Origin: Streptomyces achromogenes
Lineage (GTDB): Bacteria; Actinomycetota; Actinomycetes; Streptomycetales; Streptomycetaceae
NCBI RefSeq assembly: GCF_030816715.1
Contig: NZ_JAUSYH010000001.1
Span: 62,001 to 126,000, forward strand
Length of the DNA: 64,000 bases
Direction of reading: 5' to 3'
Shown: in pieces, positions 8,904-16,966 of the stretch
Layout: the number at the start of each line of letters is the position of its first letter
Numbering within the stretch: position 1 is the first letter of the stretch
Program-made: the position numbers and the translations under genes
The notes under the pieces: generated by a model
Databases searched by the model: none
What the model saw: the letters and a program-made list of their open reading frames with translations, nothing else
What the model was told of the DNA's origin: nothing

Positions 8904-9574
8904 GGAGGCGGCTCGGGGAAACCCACGGGTGGAAACACCAGCAGGGCGCCCCGAGTCGACCTCACCGATGCCGCGGAATCCCTTGAGTTGGTTGAAGCAG
9001 CGTTCGACGGTGTTCCGGCGGCGGTAGGTCTCGCCGTCGAAACCTGTTGGCCGGCCGCCTCGCCGGCCTCGGTTGCGGCGGTGCATCTTCTGGTCGTTCT
9101 TCTCCGGGATGGTGTGTCCGATGCCGCGTCGTCGCAGGTAGGCGCGGAATCCGCGTGAGCTGTAGGCCTTGTCGGCGATCACGTGACCGGGACGCCAGCG
9201 GGGGCGCCCGGGGCCGGTGCGGGGCACTCGGATGCGTTCGAGCAGAGGCCTCGCGCAGACGCCGTCGTGCCGTTGCCCCGGGGTCAGCAGGACGGCCAGG
9301 GGCCGGCCGCGGCCGTCGCAGGCGAGGTGGATTTTGGTGGTCAGGCCTCCTCGGGATCGGCCGAGGGCGTGATCATCCGGTTCGTCCGTTCGGTGTTTCC
9401 CCCTTTTCGGCCGGTGGCGGCGGCGTGCTGGTGGGCGCGGACGATGGTGGAGTCGATCTGGACCAGCCAATCGATGTCACCGGCGGCATCCGCCCGGGCC
9501 TGGACTTGTTGGAGGGCCCGGGTGAACACACCGTCGATGGCTTAGAACCCCTAACGAAATGATCTTCGAGGTGG

Positions 9575-10431
9575 TTGGATCACTCTGAGACTGGCGATCT
9601 GGGGGTGCGGGTGGCTCGGCCGAAGCCGTGGGAAGTCGACGACGAACTGTGGGCGGTGATCGAGCCGCTGCTGCCGAAGGTCGAGCGTCGGATCCGGCAT
9701 CCGGGTCGCAAGCGGCATCCGGACCGGCTGGTGTTCCAGGGCATCCTGTTCGTCCTGCACACCGGGATCTCCTGGGAACACCTGCCGCAGGAACTCGGCT
9801 TCGGCGCGGGCATGACCTGCTGGCGCCGCCTGGCCGAGTGGACCGAGGCCGGCGTCTGGCCCCGGTTGCACGAGGTCCTCCTCGCCGAACTCCGCGGCGC
9901 GAACGCCCTGGACCTCTCCCGGGCAGCGGTCGACGGCTCCCACATCCGCGCGTTAAAAGGGGGCCCAAGACCGGACGAAGTCCCGTCGACCGGGGCAGGA
10001 TGGGCAGCAAGCATCACCTGATCACCGACGCCACGGGCATTCCGCTCGCCGCGACGCTGACCGGCGGCAACCGCAACGACGTCACCCAGCTGATCCCGCT
10101 CCTCCAGGCCGTACCGCCCGTGCGGGGCAAGCGCGGCCGGCCCCGGCGCCGCCCGGATGTGGTGCTGGCCGACCGCGGCTACGACCATGACAAGTACCGC
10201 CGCCTGGTCTGGGACCTCGGCGTGAAGCCGCAGATCGCCCGCCGCGGGACCGAGCACGGCTCCGGCCTGGGCACCCAACGCTGGGTCGTCGAGCGAGCGT
10301 TCGCCCACCTGCACTGGTTCCGCCGCCTGCGCATCCGCTGGGAGATACGCGATGACATCCACGAAGCCTTCCTCAGCCTCGCTTGCAGCATCATCTGCTG
10401 GCGACGGCTGAAGAAGCTCCGGCCGCGTTAA
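9575..10431 (+). CDS. IS5-family transposase made by -1 frameshifting
   Basis: The first frame (TTG start at 9575; a later start is possible) gives the N-terminal helix-turn-helix part and DDE start: WEVDDELWAVIEPLLPK, then LSRAAVDGSHIRALKGG. The reading then moves back one base at ttaaaaggggg (about 9954-9964), a slippery run. It continues as RGPKTGRSPVDRGRMGSKHHL, VLADRGYDHDKYR (second Asp) and WVVERAFAHLHWFRRLRIRWE (Glu). This arrangement is standard for IS5 subgroups that use programmed -1 frameshifting, so I treat it as functional and not as a mutation. It ends at 10431, overlapping the stop of the convergent passenger gene. Confidence 0.85.
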
Positions 10432-10793
10432 CGTTCGTTGTCCTGGGCGGCCCTGAAGCCGCGATCCTGGACCAGCGGGAAGACTTGCTGTGTGGTGGTG
10501 ATCCAGGCGTCGATGTCGGCATGGGACGACCTGATGGCGCTGATCAGCGCCTCGATCACGTCCAGCTTCGGCTTACCGACGTTCAGGCTGAGCTCGTCCA
10601 TCGACACCTCTTGGTACGACATGACCAGCTGCCACCAGAACCGCATAAGGAAGCGACATTCCTGTGGGTCGCGGTCGTCTGCGAGGCGATCGTGAACGAC
10701 CCTCTGGACGCGCCGCCGCTGCTCATCGTCACGAAAGCCGTTGTTGAGGTCGGTCAGGGTCACGTCCGGACAGTAGCAACCGCGTTCGTTCAC
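10428..10793 (-). CDS. Passenger gene inside the IS, unknown function
   Basis: About 121 aa from a GTG at 10793 (an ATG further upstream is possible). The protein is largely helical and acidic: VTLTDLNNGFRDDEQRRR, ECRFLMRFWWQLVMSYQEVS, KPKLDVIEALISAIRSSHAD and a tail ending FRAAQDNER. It is inside the IS inverted repeats, convergent with the transposase and overlapping it by four bases at the stops. I recognise no family. Codon use looks coding. It could be a regulator of transposition or a cargo gene; nothing in the sequence decides. Confidence 0.55.
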   Translation of the reverse strand: MNERGCYCPDVTLTDLNNGFRDDEQRRRVQRVVHDRLADDRDPQECRFLMRFWWQLVMSYQEVSMDELSLNVGKPKLDVIEALISAIRSSHADIDAWITTTQQVFPLVQDRGFRAAQDNER

Positions 10794-11065
10794 GGCCCCT
10801 GAGTTAGCTCTCAAGTCCTCGCAGAGCATTCCGTTAGGGGTTCTTAGCGGCGGAAGCGGGTGTAGACCGTCTTCCACGGGCCGTAACGTTCCGGCAGGTC
10901 ACGCCAGGAAACCCCGGTCCGGATCTTGTAGACCATCCCGTTGATCACCCGCCGGTCCTCCGCCCGAGGCCGGCCCCTGCCAGCACTCGATATCAGCGGA
11001 GCCAGCAACTCCCCCTCGACATCGATCAGTTCATGGCGACGGATCACGAAAACATGATCCACCAT

Positions 11066-11551
<486 letters not shown>

Positions 11552-12991
11552 GTGACGAACGAAGAGAACACGGAGCGGCGCACACCACGGCCACGGCCCG
11601 TCCCACGGCCACGGCCCGTCCGGCCTCCAGTCGTCGCCCCAGGCCCTCTTGGCGAACTCAAGTCACTGTTGTACGAGCTCTACGCACACGCCAGCGCGCC
11701 GGCTACGGACGAGATCTCGGACGAGATCAAACAGGACGACTTCCTGCCGGACGCGCCGAGCGGGGACACCGTCCGCAGGATCCTGTCGGAGCCCGCTCTT
11801 CCACGCCGGGCCGAAGCTGTCGTGTCCGTGGCCACCGTCCTGGCACGCAGAGCCGGGCGCGACGAACGGGCTGTGGTGAACAGCGTCCGGCAGCTTTGGG
11901 CGAGCGCTCTCACACGGGAGACGGGACACACTCCGGCCCCTCCCTCGCCCGAAGCGCCGGGTTCGTCGTCCGGTGGATCGCGACGGTTCTTCCACCACCT
12001 GCTCGACTACCACACCGAGAAGTTCGCGGGCCGCGACAGCGAGGTCAGCGCCATCCGCGACCACATCGACGGGCACGACCGCGGATACGTCTTCGTCGAC
12101 GGGCTTTCCGGGTACGGCAAGACGTCGTTGCTGGCCGTGCTGGTCCGGCAACAGCCCGGCTACCTTTACCACTTCATCAGTCAGCGCTACAAGACGGCTG
12201 GCAGCGCCTTCGACCCGACCCGGCTCGACGATCTGCTCTCCAACCTGTGCGAGCAACTCGACCCGCACCGTGCCGCCCCCATCGGCGGGCGCGCGTTGAC
12301 GGACCGGTTCCTCGAAGTGGTCGAGAGCGACCGGGAGAACCCGACCGTGCTGGTTCTGGACGCCATCGACGAGGTGGATGAGCACCCCAGCTTCCTGCGC
12401 GGTCTCCTCCCGCGGCGCCTGCCGAAGAATCTGTTCGTCCTTCTCTCGGCCCGGTCCCAGGGCGACCGGTCCTACCTCGAAGAAGTGGGCCTGACACCGG
12501 ACGGCATCGGTCTGCGGGTGACGCTCAGCGGCCTGGACACTGACGCCGTCCGGCAGCTGCTGTTGCACCACGCCGGGCCGGCCGGTGCCGCCCTCGGCCA
12601 GCGGCCCGGCTTCGTCGACGCCCTGCACGACGTCTCCGAGGGAGACCCGTTCTATCTGCGGTTCCTGGTCGAGGACGTGGAACAAGGCAGGCTCACCCCG
12701 CAGAACATCCGACGGACCCCGAACGGCCTGTACTCGTACCTCGACGAGCAGTTCGATCAGCTCCACCGCTCCGTCAACAGCGGTCTGCACGACAAGGTGC
12801 TCGGCATGATCCTGGAGGCGTACGGTCCTCTGCACCGCGACGACCTGCTCCGTATTTCTGGCCTGACCGGCGGGACGCTCGAGCAGGTGGTGCGTGACCT
12901 GCAGCGGTTCCTGTTGCGGACCGGCGAGCGCAGGCAGTCGTACACCTTCTGTCACAACCGGTTCAGGGAATACTTCCGGGAGAAGCGCTAG
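11552..12991 (+). CDS. STAND/NACHT-type ATPase, N-terminal half of a two-part system
   Basis: 479 aa. A Pro/Arg-rich start (residues 8-33) leads to a small helical domain (about 33-118, PSGDTVRRILSEPALPRRAE and VRQLWASA) like the degenerate HTH modules before STAND ATPases of streptomycetes. The NTPase begins at FAGRDSEVSAIRDHI. It has Walker A GLSGYGKTS with Lys190, Walker B TVLVLDAIDEVDE with Asp270, and a sensor-like NLFVLLSARSQGDRS. A winged-helix part ends at CHNRFREYFREKR. The frame stops at TAG (12989-12991). The next gene begins at the very next codon in the same frame with what looks like the following helical arm. STAND proteins are signal-responsive switches that usually carry sensor and effector parts on one chain, so this may be half of one larger protein. 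Confidence 0.85.
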   Translation: MTNEENTERRTPRPRPVPRPRPVRPPVVAPGPLGELKSLLYELYAHASAPATDEISDEIKQDDFLPDAPSGDTVRRILSEPALPRRAEAVVSVATVLARRAGRDERAVVNSVRQLWASALTRETGHTPAPPSPEAPGSSSGGSRRFFHHLLDYHTEKFAGRDSEVSAIRDHIDGHDRGYVFVDGLSGYGKTSLLAVLVRQQPGYLYHFISQRYKTAGSAFDPTRLDDLLSNLCEQLDPHRAAPIGGRALTDRFLEVVESDRENPTVLVLDAIDEVDEHPSFLRGLLPRRLPKNLFVLLSARSQGDRSYLEEVGLTPDGIGLRVTLSGLDTDAVRQLLLHHAGPAGAALGQRPGFVDALHDVSEGDPFYLRFLVEDVEQGRLTPQNIRRTPNGLYSYLDEQFDQLHRSVNSGLHDKVLGMILEAYGPLHRDDLLRISGLTGGTLEQVVRDLQRFLLRTGERRQSYTFCHNRFREYFREKR

Positions 12992-15900
12992 GTGCCGTCG
13001 TTCCGCGAGCGCGTCGCCGAAGGGATCGCGCAGGGCACGTACCGCAAGCAGTTGGCGGAGGACGCCCGGCAGTGGCGTTCGCACCGCAGCGACTACGCGC
13101 TCTCCACCGTGGTGCGCTATACCGTGGAGGACGACCTCGCCGACGAGGTGCACGAGGTCCTCACTGACGAGCAGTTCCGTGAGCTTCGCCTAGCACGGTT
13201 CGGTGTGCTCGCTCTGCGCGACGACCTCGACCTCGGCCTGGAGTACTTCAGCCAGGCCCGGCCCGACCTGCTGCGCTACGCCCGGCTGCTCTTCCGCCAG
13301 CGGTCGGCGGAGCGCGACGACGCGCACGCGTCCCTGCACCGGCGGCACTGCCAGGGCTTCGCCGACTTCCTCCAGCTGGACGTGCCCGCTGCCGACCGGC
13401 GCAAGATCGGCCTGGAGCAGGCCCTGCACCGGTTGTTCCCGATGCGGCTGACGGACGACGACTCTTCAGAGCCACCGGTCGACGTGGACCTCACCGGGTA
13501 CCACCTGGGTACGTGGTCCTGTTCGTGCGGGAGGCGGCAAGGGCACGCCGCCCGTTTCGACCACGCCTGCGACTGCGGAGCGATGTCCGGCAATGGCCGG
13601 CTGCCCGCACAGGGGCGCTGGTGTCACGGATGCGGAACCGCAGCCGCGTACGTCACCTGCGACCTGTGCGGAACCCGGGTGACGTTGAGCCTGTGGTGGC
13701 AGATCCAGAAAGGCGGCGTGCACCCCTCCGACTGCCGGGTCCCGCTCACCCTCGAGCTGCGGATCCGCCGGCCGGGGCAGCCGGCGGACCTCCAGTGTCT
13801 GGAGTTGATGCAGCTGCCGTTGATGCTGGGGCTGACCGAGCGGGACGACGAACTCGTCTTTGACCTGCCGGACATGCTGTGGGTCAGTGATATCCGGGAT
13901 CGGCACGGCCAGGACCGGCCGACCGGGCAACTCGTCGCCGTCGCCGATCACCCCCAGTACGACCGGCAGACCGACGTCGAACGGATCCTGCAAGCCGCCT
14001 TCCGGCGCGCCGTCACCGGCCGCAACCGCCCGGCCGGATCCGAGCTGCGGACCGTCATCGCCGCGCAGGCCGGAATCCGCCGCCCCGAGCGGCGTCGCCG
14101 GTACACCGACGGGTTCAGCGCAAGGTTCGCCCGCAGGGCGGGCTACGCCCTCGCCGCCGAGCGGCACGACAACGCTGGCCTCGCCCGCGGCGCCGACCTG
14201 TACCGGCCCTGTGTGGTGGCCGTGTCCCCGAACCTCCGGGGCGATGCGGCACTGGTCTCACTGGACCTGTCCAGGCCCGGCACCCTTTCCGGCTCGGGCC
14301 TGGACAACGTCGGCGTATCCCTACGTGTGACCCCGCTCGGGCCCGACGAGCTCACCGCCGAGCCGCCGCAGGTGAAGCCCGACCTGTGCGGGGCGCTCGC
14401 CTCGGACGGCATCGTGCTGCCCGGCGAGACAGTCGAGCCGGGTGATCTTCTGGTCGGTATCAGCACACCCCGCACCGAGGAGAGCTTGACCCAGGAGGAA
14501 CGGCTGCTGCGTGCGGTCTTCGGTGAGAAGTCCCCCGATCGCCGGGACGCGTCGTTCCGCTGGTCCGGCCGACACCCCGCGAGGGTGCTGAGTGTGCACA
14601 TCAGTACGGCGGCGTCCGAGCCCTTCGAGGTCGCCTGGCATCCGCAACGGGTGGTCCAGGAAGAGGTGTTGCGCCCCGACGAACGCGCCAGGATCAGCAT
14701 CAGCCTGGCGACGACGGACCCCCTGGAGACCGGCGACGTCCTGCACGGCCCGGACGGGTCCAGCGTGGTGGTGTGCGGCAGCCATGACGGCCACGGGACA
14801 GACGTACTCGTCGGCCCCGACCATCCCTGGGCGAGCGGAGAGCCGACCAGGACCGTCGGTGTCCGGCTCCGCCCCGACGAGCGCTCCCGAGCCGTCGTCC
14901 GCGCCCGGGCGACCGGCTCGTACTCCATGGTCACGCAGCTGCCGGTATGGACCGACGCAAGCGATCCGGGGCAACCGGTCCGGCTAACGGATCTGGCGTG
15001 GCTGTTGCGACACGGCGCGACCCGAACCGCCTTCGAGATCCATGTGTTCCGGAGTGACTTCGTCGACGGGCGCCTCGGCTTCTACCAGCTCCTGGTCGAG
15101 GGCGGGACCTCGTTCCGGGAGATCCCGACGCCGCCGTCCGAGCAAGCATCGGCGCTGGAGTCCGCACCGCTCGAGGCCGTCCGCAACTGGGGCCGCCTGC
15201 TGCGCGCCGCCTGCATCGAGCCCGTGTGGCACGGGGATCGGCTGTCGTTCCGGGCCATCGATGACGAGCAGGTCCTCGCCGCGTCCTTCGGCGAGGTGCG
15301 GAACGGTGACACAGTGGACCTGCGGACCCGGCTGCTGGTGCCAGCCGGCCTGGCCTGTCAGAGCGTCTTCGGACCGGTCCGCGACCACGAGTGCCGTTGC
15401 AGGAGGCTCCGGGGTGCACGTCACGCGGGTGAGGTCTGCCCAAAGTGCGGGGTGGAGGTGACGGACAGCAAGGTCCGGCGCCGACGCATGGGCCGCATCG
15501 AGCTGGCCGCGCCCATGGTTCATCCCTGGTACAAGGACCGTCTGAGTGATGCCCTCGGCCTTGACCGCGGGACACTGGCCGACATCATCCACGAACGGTG
15601 TCACGTCGTCAGGGACGACGACCGCGACGAGTTCGTCTTCGCGCCCGCGGGGGCGGAGCCCCGCCACGACGAGGACCGGCTGTGCACGGGGGCGGAGGCG
15701 GTGCGACTGATGTTCTCCCGGCGAGGGCAGGACCCTCCCCGGGGCGCACTGCTGCACAGACTTCCGGTGCTGCCTGCCGACCTGCGCCCGGTGATCGTCC
15801 ACGAGGGGCGCATACGCGGCAGCGCACTCAACAACCCGTACAGGCAGATCGTCTTCCGCAACTCCCGAGTTCGTCGGCTGATCACCCTCGAAACTCCGTC

Positions 15901-16645
15901 GCACATAATCAGTCATGAGCGGGCCCTGCTTCAGCAGGCCGTCGACGCCCTTCTCGATCCGGGCGAGGGCGGGGCGACGCTCGCCGACCTGACGACAATC
16001 CTCCCCGGTCGCAGCGGAGGTTTCCGAGAGCGGCTCTTCGAGCGTCCGGCGGATTTCAGCGCCTGTACCACGCTGGTCGCGGAGACGACCGGAGACCTGG
16101 ACGCAGCGCTGCTTCCCGACCGGATCGCCTGGACGCTCCTGGCGCCGGTCCTGATCGGAAAGCTGGTCGACACGGGGGACAGCCCGAACATCGCGCTCGC
16201 CCGGCAAGCCGTGCGCGACCGCACCCGACAGGCGTGGGCGCGGCTCCAGGCCCTCTGTCAGCACACGACAGTGCTGATCTCGGTGCCGGGAACCCGGTGG
16301 CCGCTGTTTGCCGTACGCGTCGGCCGTCTGACCGGCGACCTCTCCCTGAAGCTGGATCCGGGCCTGTTCGACCACCTCGGCTGGGACCGGCTCGGCGCTC
16401 CTGTCAGGATCTTCCCGCTGCTGACCGAGGAAGCCGCTACGGAGGCCCGAGGGGCGCTTCTCCCCAGCATGTTGCTCCACGACGGCGACACCGGTGGCAA
16501 CGAATCGACCGACCGGCCTGCTTCCTTGCTCGGCCTCGACCAGGAGCACCTTCCGAAGGAGATCGTGCGGATGATCGGGACCGGGGAGTCGGCTCACCTC
16601 GACCGTCTCGACCGGTTCCTGCTGTTTCCCGAGTGGGAGCATTGA
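12992..16645 (+). CDS. Catalytically dead RNA polymerase beta/beta'-like fusion protein
   Basis: 1217 aa, GTG start directly after the ATPase stop, with GGGAGAAG 6 nt upstream. Residues 1-150 are helical like a STAND arm. Residues 177-226 hold eight Cys in pairs (177/179, 193/195, 211/214, 223/226). Residues about 465-515 match RpoB: SDGIVLPGETVEPGDLLVG, then EERLLRAVFGEK. TGSYSMVTQLPVW (641-653) matches the RpoB C-terminal STGPYSLVTQQPL. Residues 790-850 match the RpoC start: FGPVRDHECRCRRLRGARH, CPKCGVEVTDSKVRRRRMG and IELAAPMVHPWY, with the Cys4 zinc site 801/803/816/819. LPVLPADLRP (924-933), NNPYRQIVFRNSRVRRL and GFRERLFERPADFSA follow in RpoC order. The RpoC NADFDGD block aligns without gaps to GWDRLGA (1130-1136), so only one Asp remains. 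The RpoB lysines of GDKxAGRHGNKG align to Val583 and Ser591. Polymerase activity is therefore not expected. Function is inferred only: RNAP mimicry or sensing. Confidence 0.9.
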   Translation: MPSFRERVAEGIAQGTYRKQLAEDARQWRSHRSDYALSTVVRYTVEDDLADEVHEVLTDEQFRELRLARFGVLALRDDLDLGLEYFSQARPDLLRYARLLFRQRSAERDDAHASLHRRHCQGFADFLQLDVPAADRRKIGLEQALHRLFPMRLTDDDSSEPPVDVDLTGYHLGTWSCSCGRRQGHAARFDHACDCGAMSGNGRLPAQGRWCHGCGTAAAYVTCDLCGTRVTLSLWWQIQKGGVHPSDCRVPLTLELRIRRPGQPADLQCLELMQLPLMLGLTERDDELVFDLPDMLWVSDIRDRHGQDRPTGQLVAVADHPQYDRQTDVERILQAAFRRAVTGRNRPAGSELRTVIAAQAGIRRPERRRRYTDGFSARFARRAGYALAAERHDNAGLARGADLYRPCVVAVSPNLRGDAALVSLDLSRPGTLSGSGLDNVGVSLRVTPLGPDELTAEPPQVKPDLCGALASDGIVLPGETVEPGDLLVGISTPRTEESLTQEERLLRAVFGEKSPDRRDASFRWSGRHPARVLSVHISTAASEPFEVAWHPQRVVQEEVLRPDERARISISLATTDPLETGDVLHGPDGSSVVVCGSHDGHGTDVLVGPDHPWASGEPTRTVGVRLRPDERSRAVVRARATGSYSMVTQLPVWTDASDPGQPVRLTDLAWLLRHGATRTAFEIHVFRSDFVDGRLGFYQLLVEGGTSFREIPTPPSEQASALESAPLEAVRNWGRLLRAACIEPVWHGDRLSFRAIDDEQVLAASFGEVRNGDTVDLRTRLLVPAGLACQSVFGPVRDHECRCRRLRGARHAGEVCPKCGVEVTDSKVRRRRMGRIELAAPMVHPWYKDRLSDALGLDRGTLADIIHERCHVVRDDDRDEFVFAPAGAEPRHDEDRLCTGAEAVRLMFSRRGQDPPRGALLHRLPVLPADLRPVIVHEGRIRGSALNNPYRQIVFRNSRVRRLITLETPSHIISHERALLQQAVDALLDPGEGGATLADLTTILPGRSGGFRERLFERPADFSACTTLVAETTGDLDAALLPDRIAWTLLAPVLIGKLVDTGDSPNIALARQAVRDRTRQAWARLQALCQHTTVLISVPGTRWPLFAVRVGRLTGDLSLKLDPGLFDHLGWDRLGAPVRIFPLLTEEAATEARGALLPSMLLHDGDTGGNESTDRPASLLGLDQEHLPKEIVRMIGTGESAHLDRLDRFLLFPEWEH

Positions 16646-16966
16646 CTCCGAGCGCGGGAGGGGATCATCAATCCGGCTGACCGCCCCTCACGGCACCTCG
16701 TCTCCAGGACGGACGGCAGGCGGACCGTCAGGACGACGGACTCCTCCTCCGCGTCCCAGAGCAGCACATAGTTCCATGCGAAGTCCCGAGTCCGTTGCAG
16801 GTCATGCCGGGTGCACGGGCGGACGCCAGAGGCCGGGTGCCCCGGTCTGTCGTCGTACGGGTGCTCGAGAGCCTGGGCGCGGTCGTGACGGAGCCCGGAA
16901 AGAATCTTGAGTGTTCTGTTAAGAAGGGGGGCACCTCGGGCCTATGAGTAGGCGAAGGCCTCTTCG
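16646..16966. other. Non-coding interval with a possible gene remnant
   Basis: About 320 bases. The minus strand has an open stretch with coding-like composition (TLKILSGLRHDRAQALEHPYDD and WNYVLLWDAEEESVVLTVRLPS) but no start codon, which suggests a decayed gene truncated by the IS6 insertion at 16967. I cannot name it. Confidence 0.35.

Larger units (their letters stand above)
6801..8965 (+). mobile_element. Group II intron, complete, antisense in a transposase gene
   Basis: The 5' end at 6801 is GTGCGCC, matching the GUGYG consensus and forming the first stem with GGCGCC at 6812. The 3' end at 8965 is AC (consensus AY). Removing 6801-8965 rejoins the flanking transposase codons: RGI on one side and ATRYEKT on the other, with no base lost. 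Domain IV holds the maturase gene, domain V is at 8869-8903, and domain VI pairs CGGCTCGGGG with CCCCGAGTCG. Length is 2165 nt. Because it lies antisense to the transposase, splicing cannot restore that protein. Confidence 0.88.
9546..10842 (+). mobile_element. IS5-family element with a passenger gene
   Basis: Ends AACCCCTAACG (9546-9556) and CGTTAGGGGTT (10832-10842) form a perfect 11-bp inverted repeat. The element is flanked by CTTAG at 9541-9545 and 10843-10847, a direct repeat consistent with target duplication. It carries a two-frame transposase on the plus strand and a convergent minus-strand gene not needed for transposition. It interrupts the older IS5-family transposase gene. Confidence 0.85.
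6767..11065 (-). pseudogene. IS5-family transposase gene split by an intron and another IS
   Basis: One transposase is found in three minus-strand pieces. The N-terminus (11065 to about 10848) reads MVDHVFVIRRHELIDVEGE and ends PWKTVYTRFRR. The middle (about 9540 to 8966) reads FTRALQQVQARADAAGDIDWLVQIDSTIVRAHQHAA, then SRGGLTTKIHLACDGRGRPL and VERCFNQLKGFRGI. The C-terminus (6800 to 6767) reads ATRYEKTATSYD. The first gap is an IS5-family element with CTTAG repeats at both sides; the second is a group II intron in the opposite orientation. A frame change near 9400 (GGNTERTNRMITPSAD versus DEPDDHALGRSRGG) may be the normal frameshift of two-frame IS5 elements. The 3' end is cut by the solo ISAs1 end. 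Confidence 0.85.

Noticed and set aside
9954..9964. IS5-family transposase frameshift as a mutation
   Set aside because: The slippery ttaaaaggggg and the usual orfA/orfB layout of IS5 subgroups make programmed -1 frameshifting more likely.
11663..13153. 496-codon minus-strand frame over the STAND ATPase gene
   Set aside because: Antisense of a gene with clear Walker motifs; no domain of its own.
14984..16642. 552-codon minus-strand frame over the RNAP-like gene
   Set aside because: Shadow frame; the plus strand carries unmistakable RpoC motifs.
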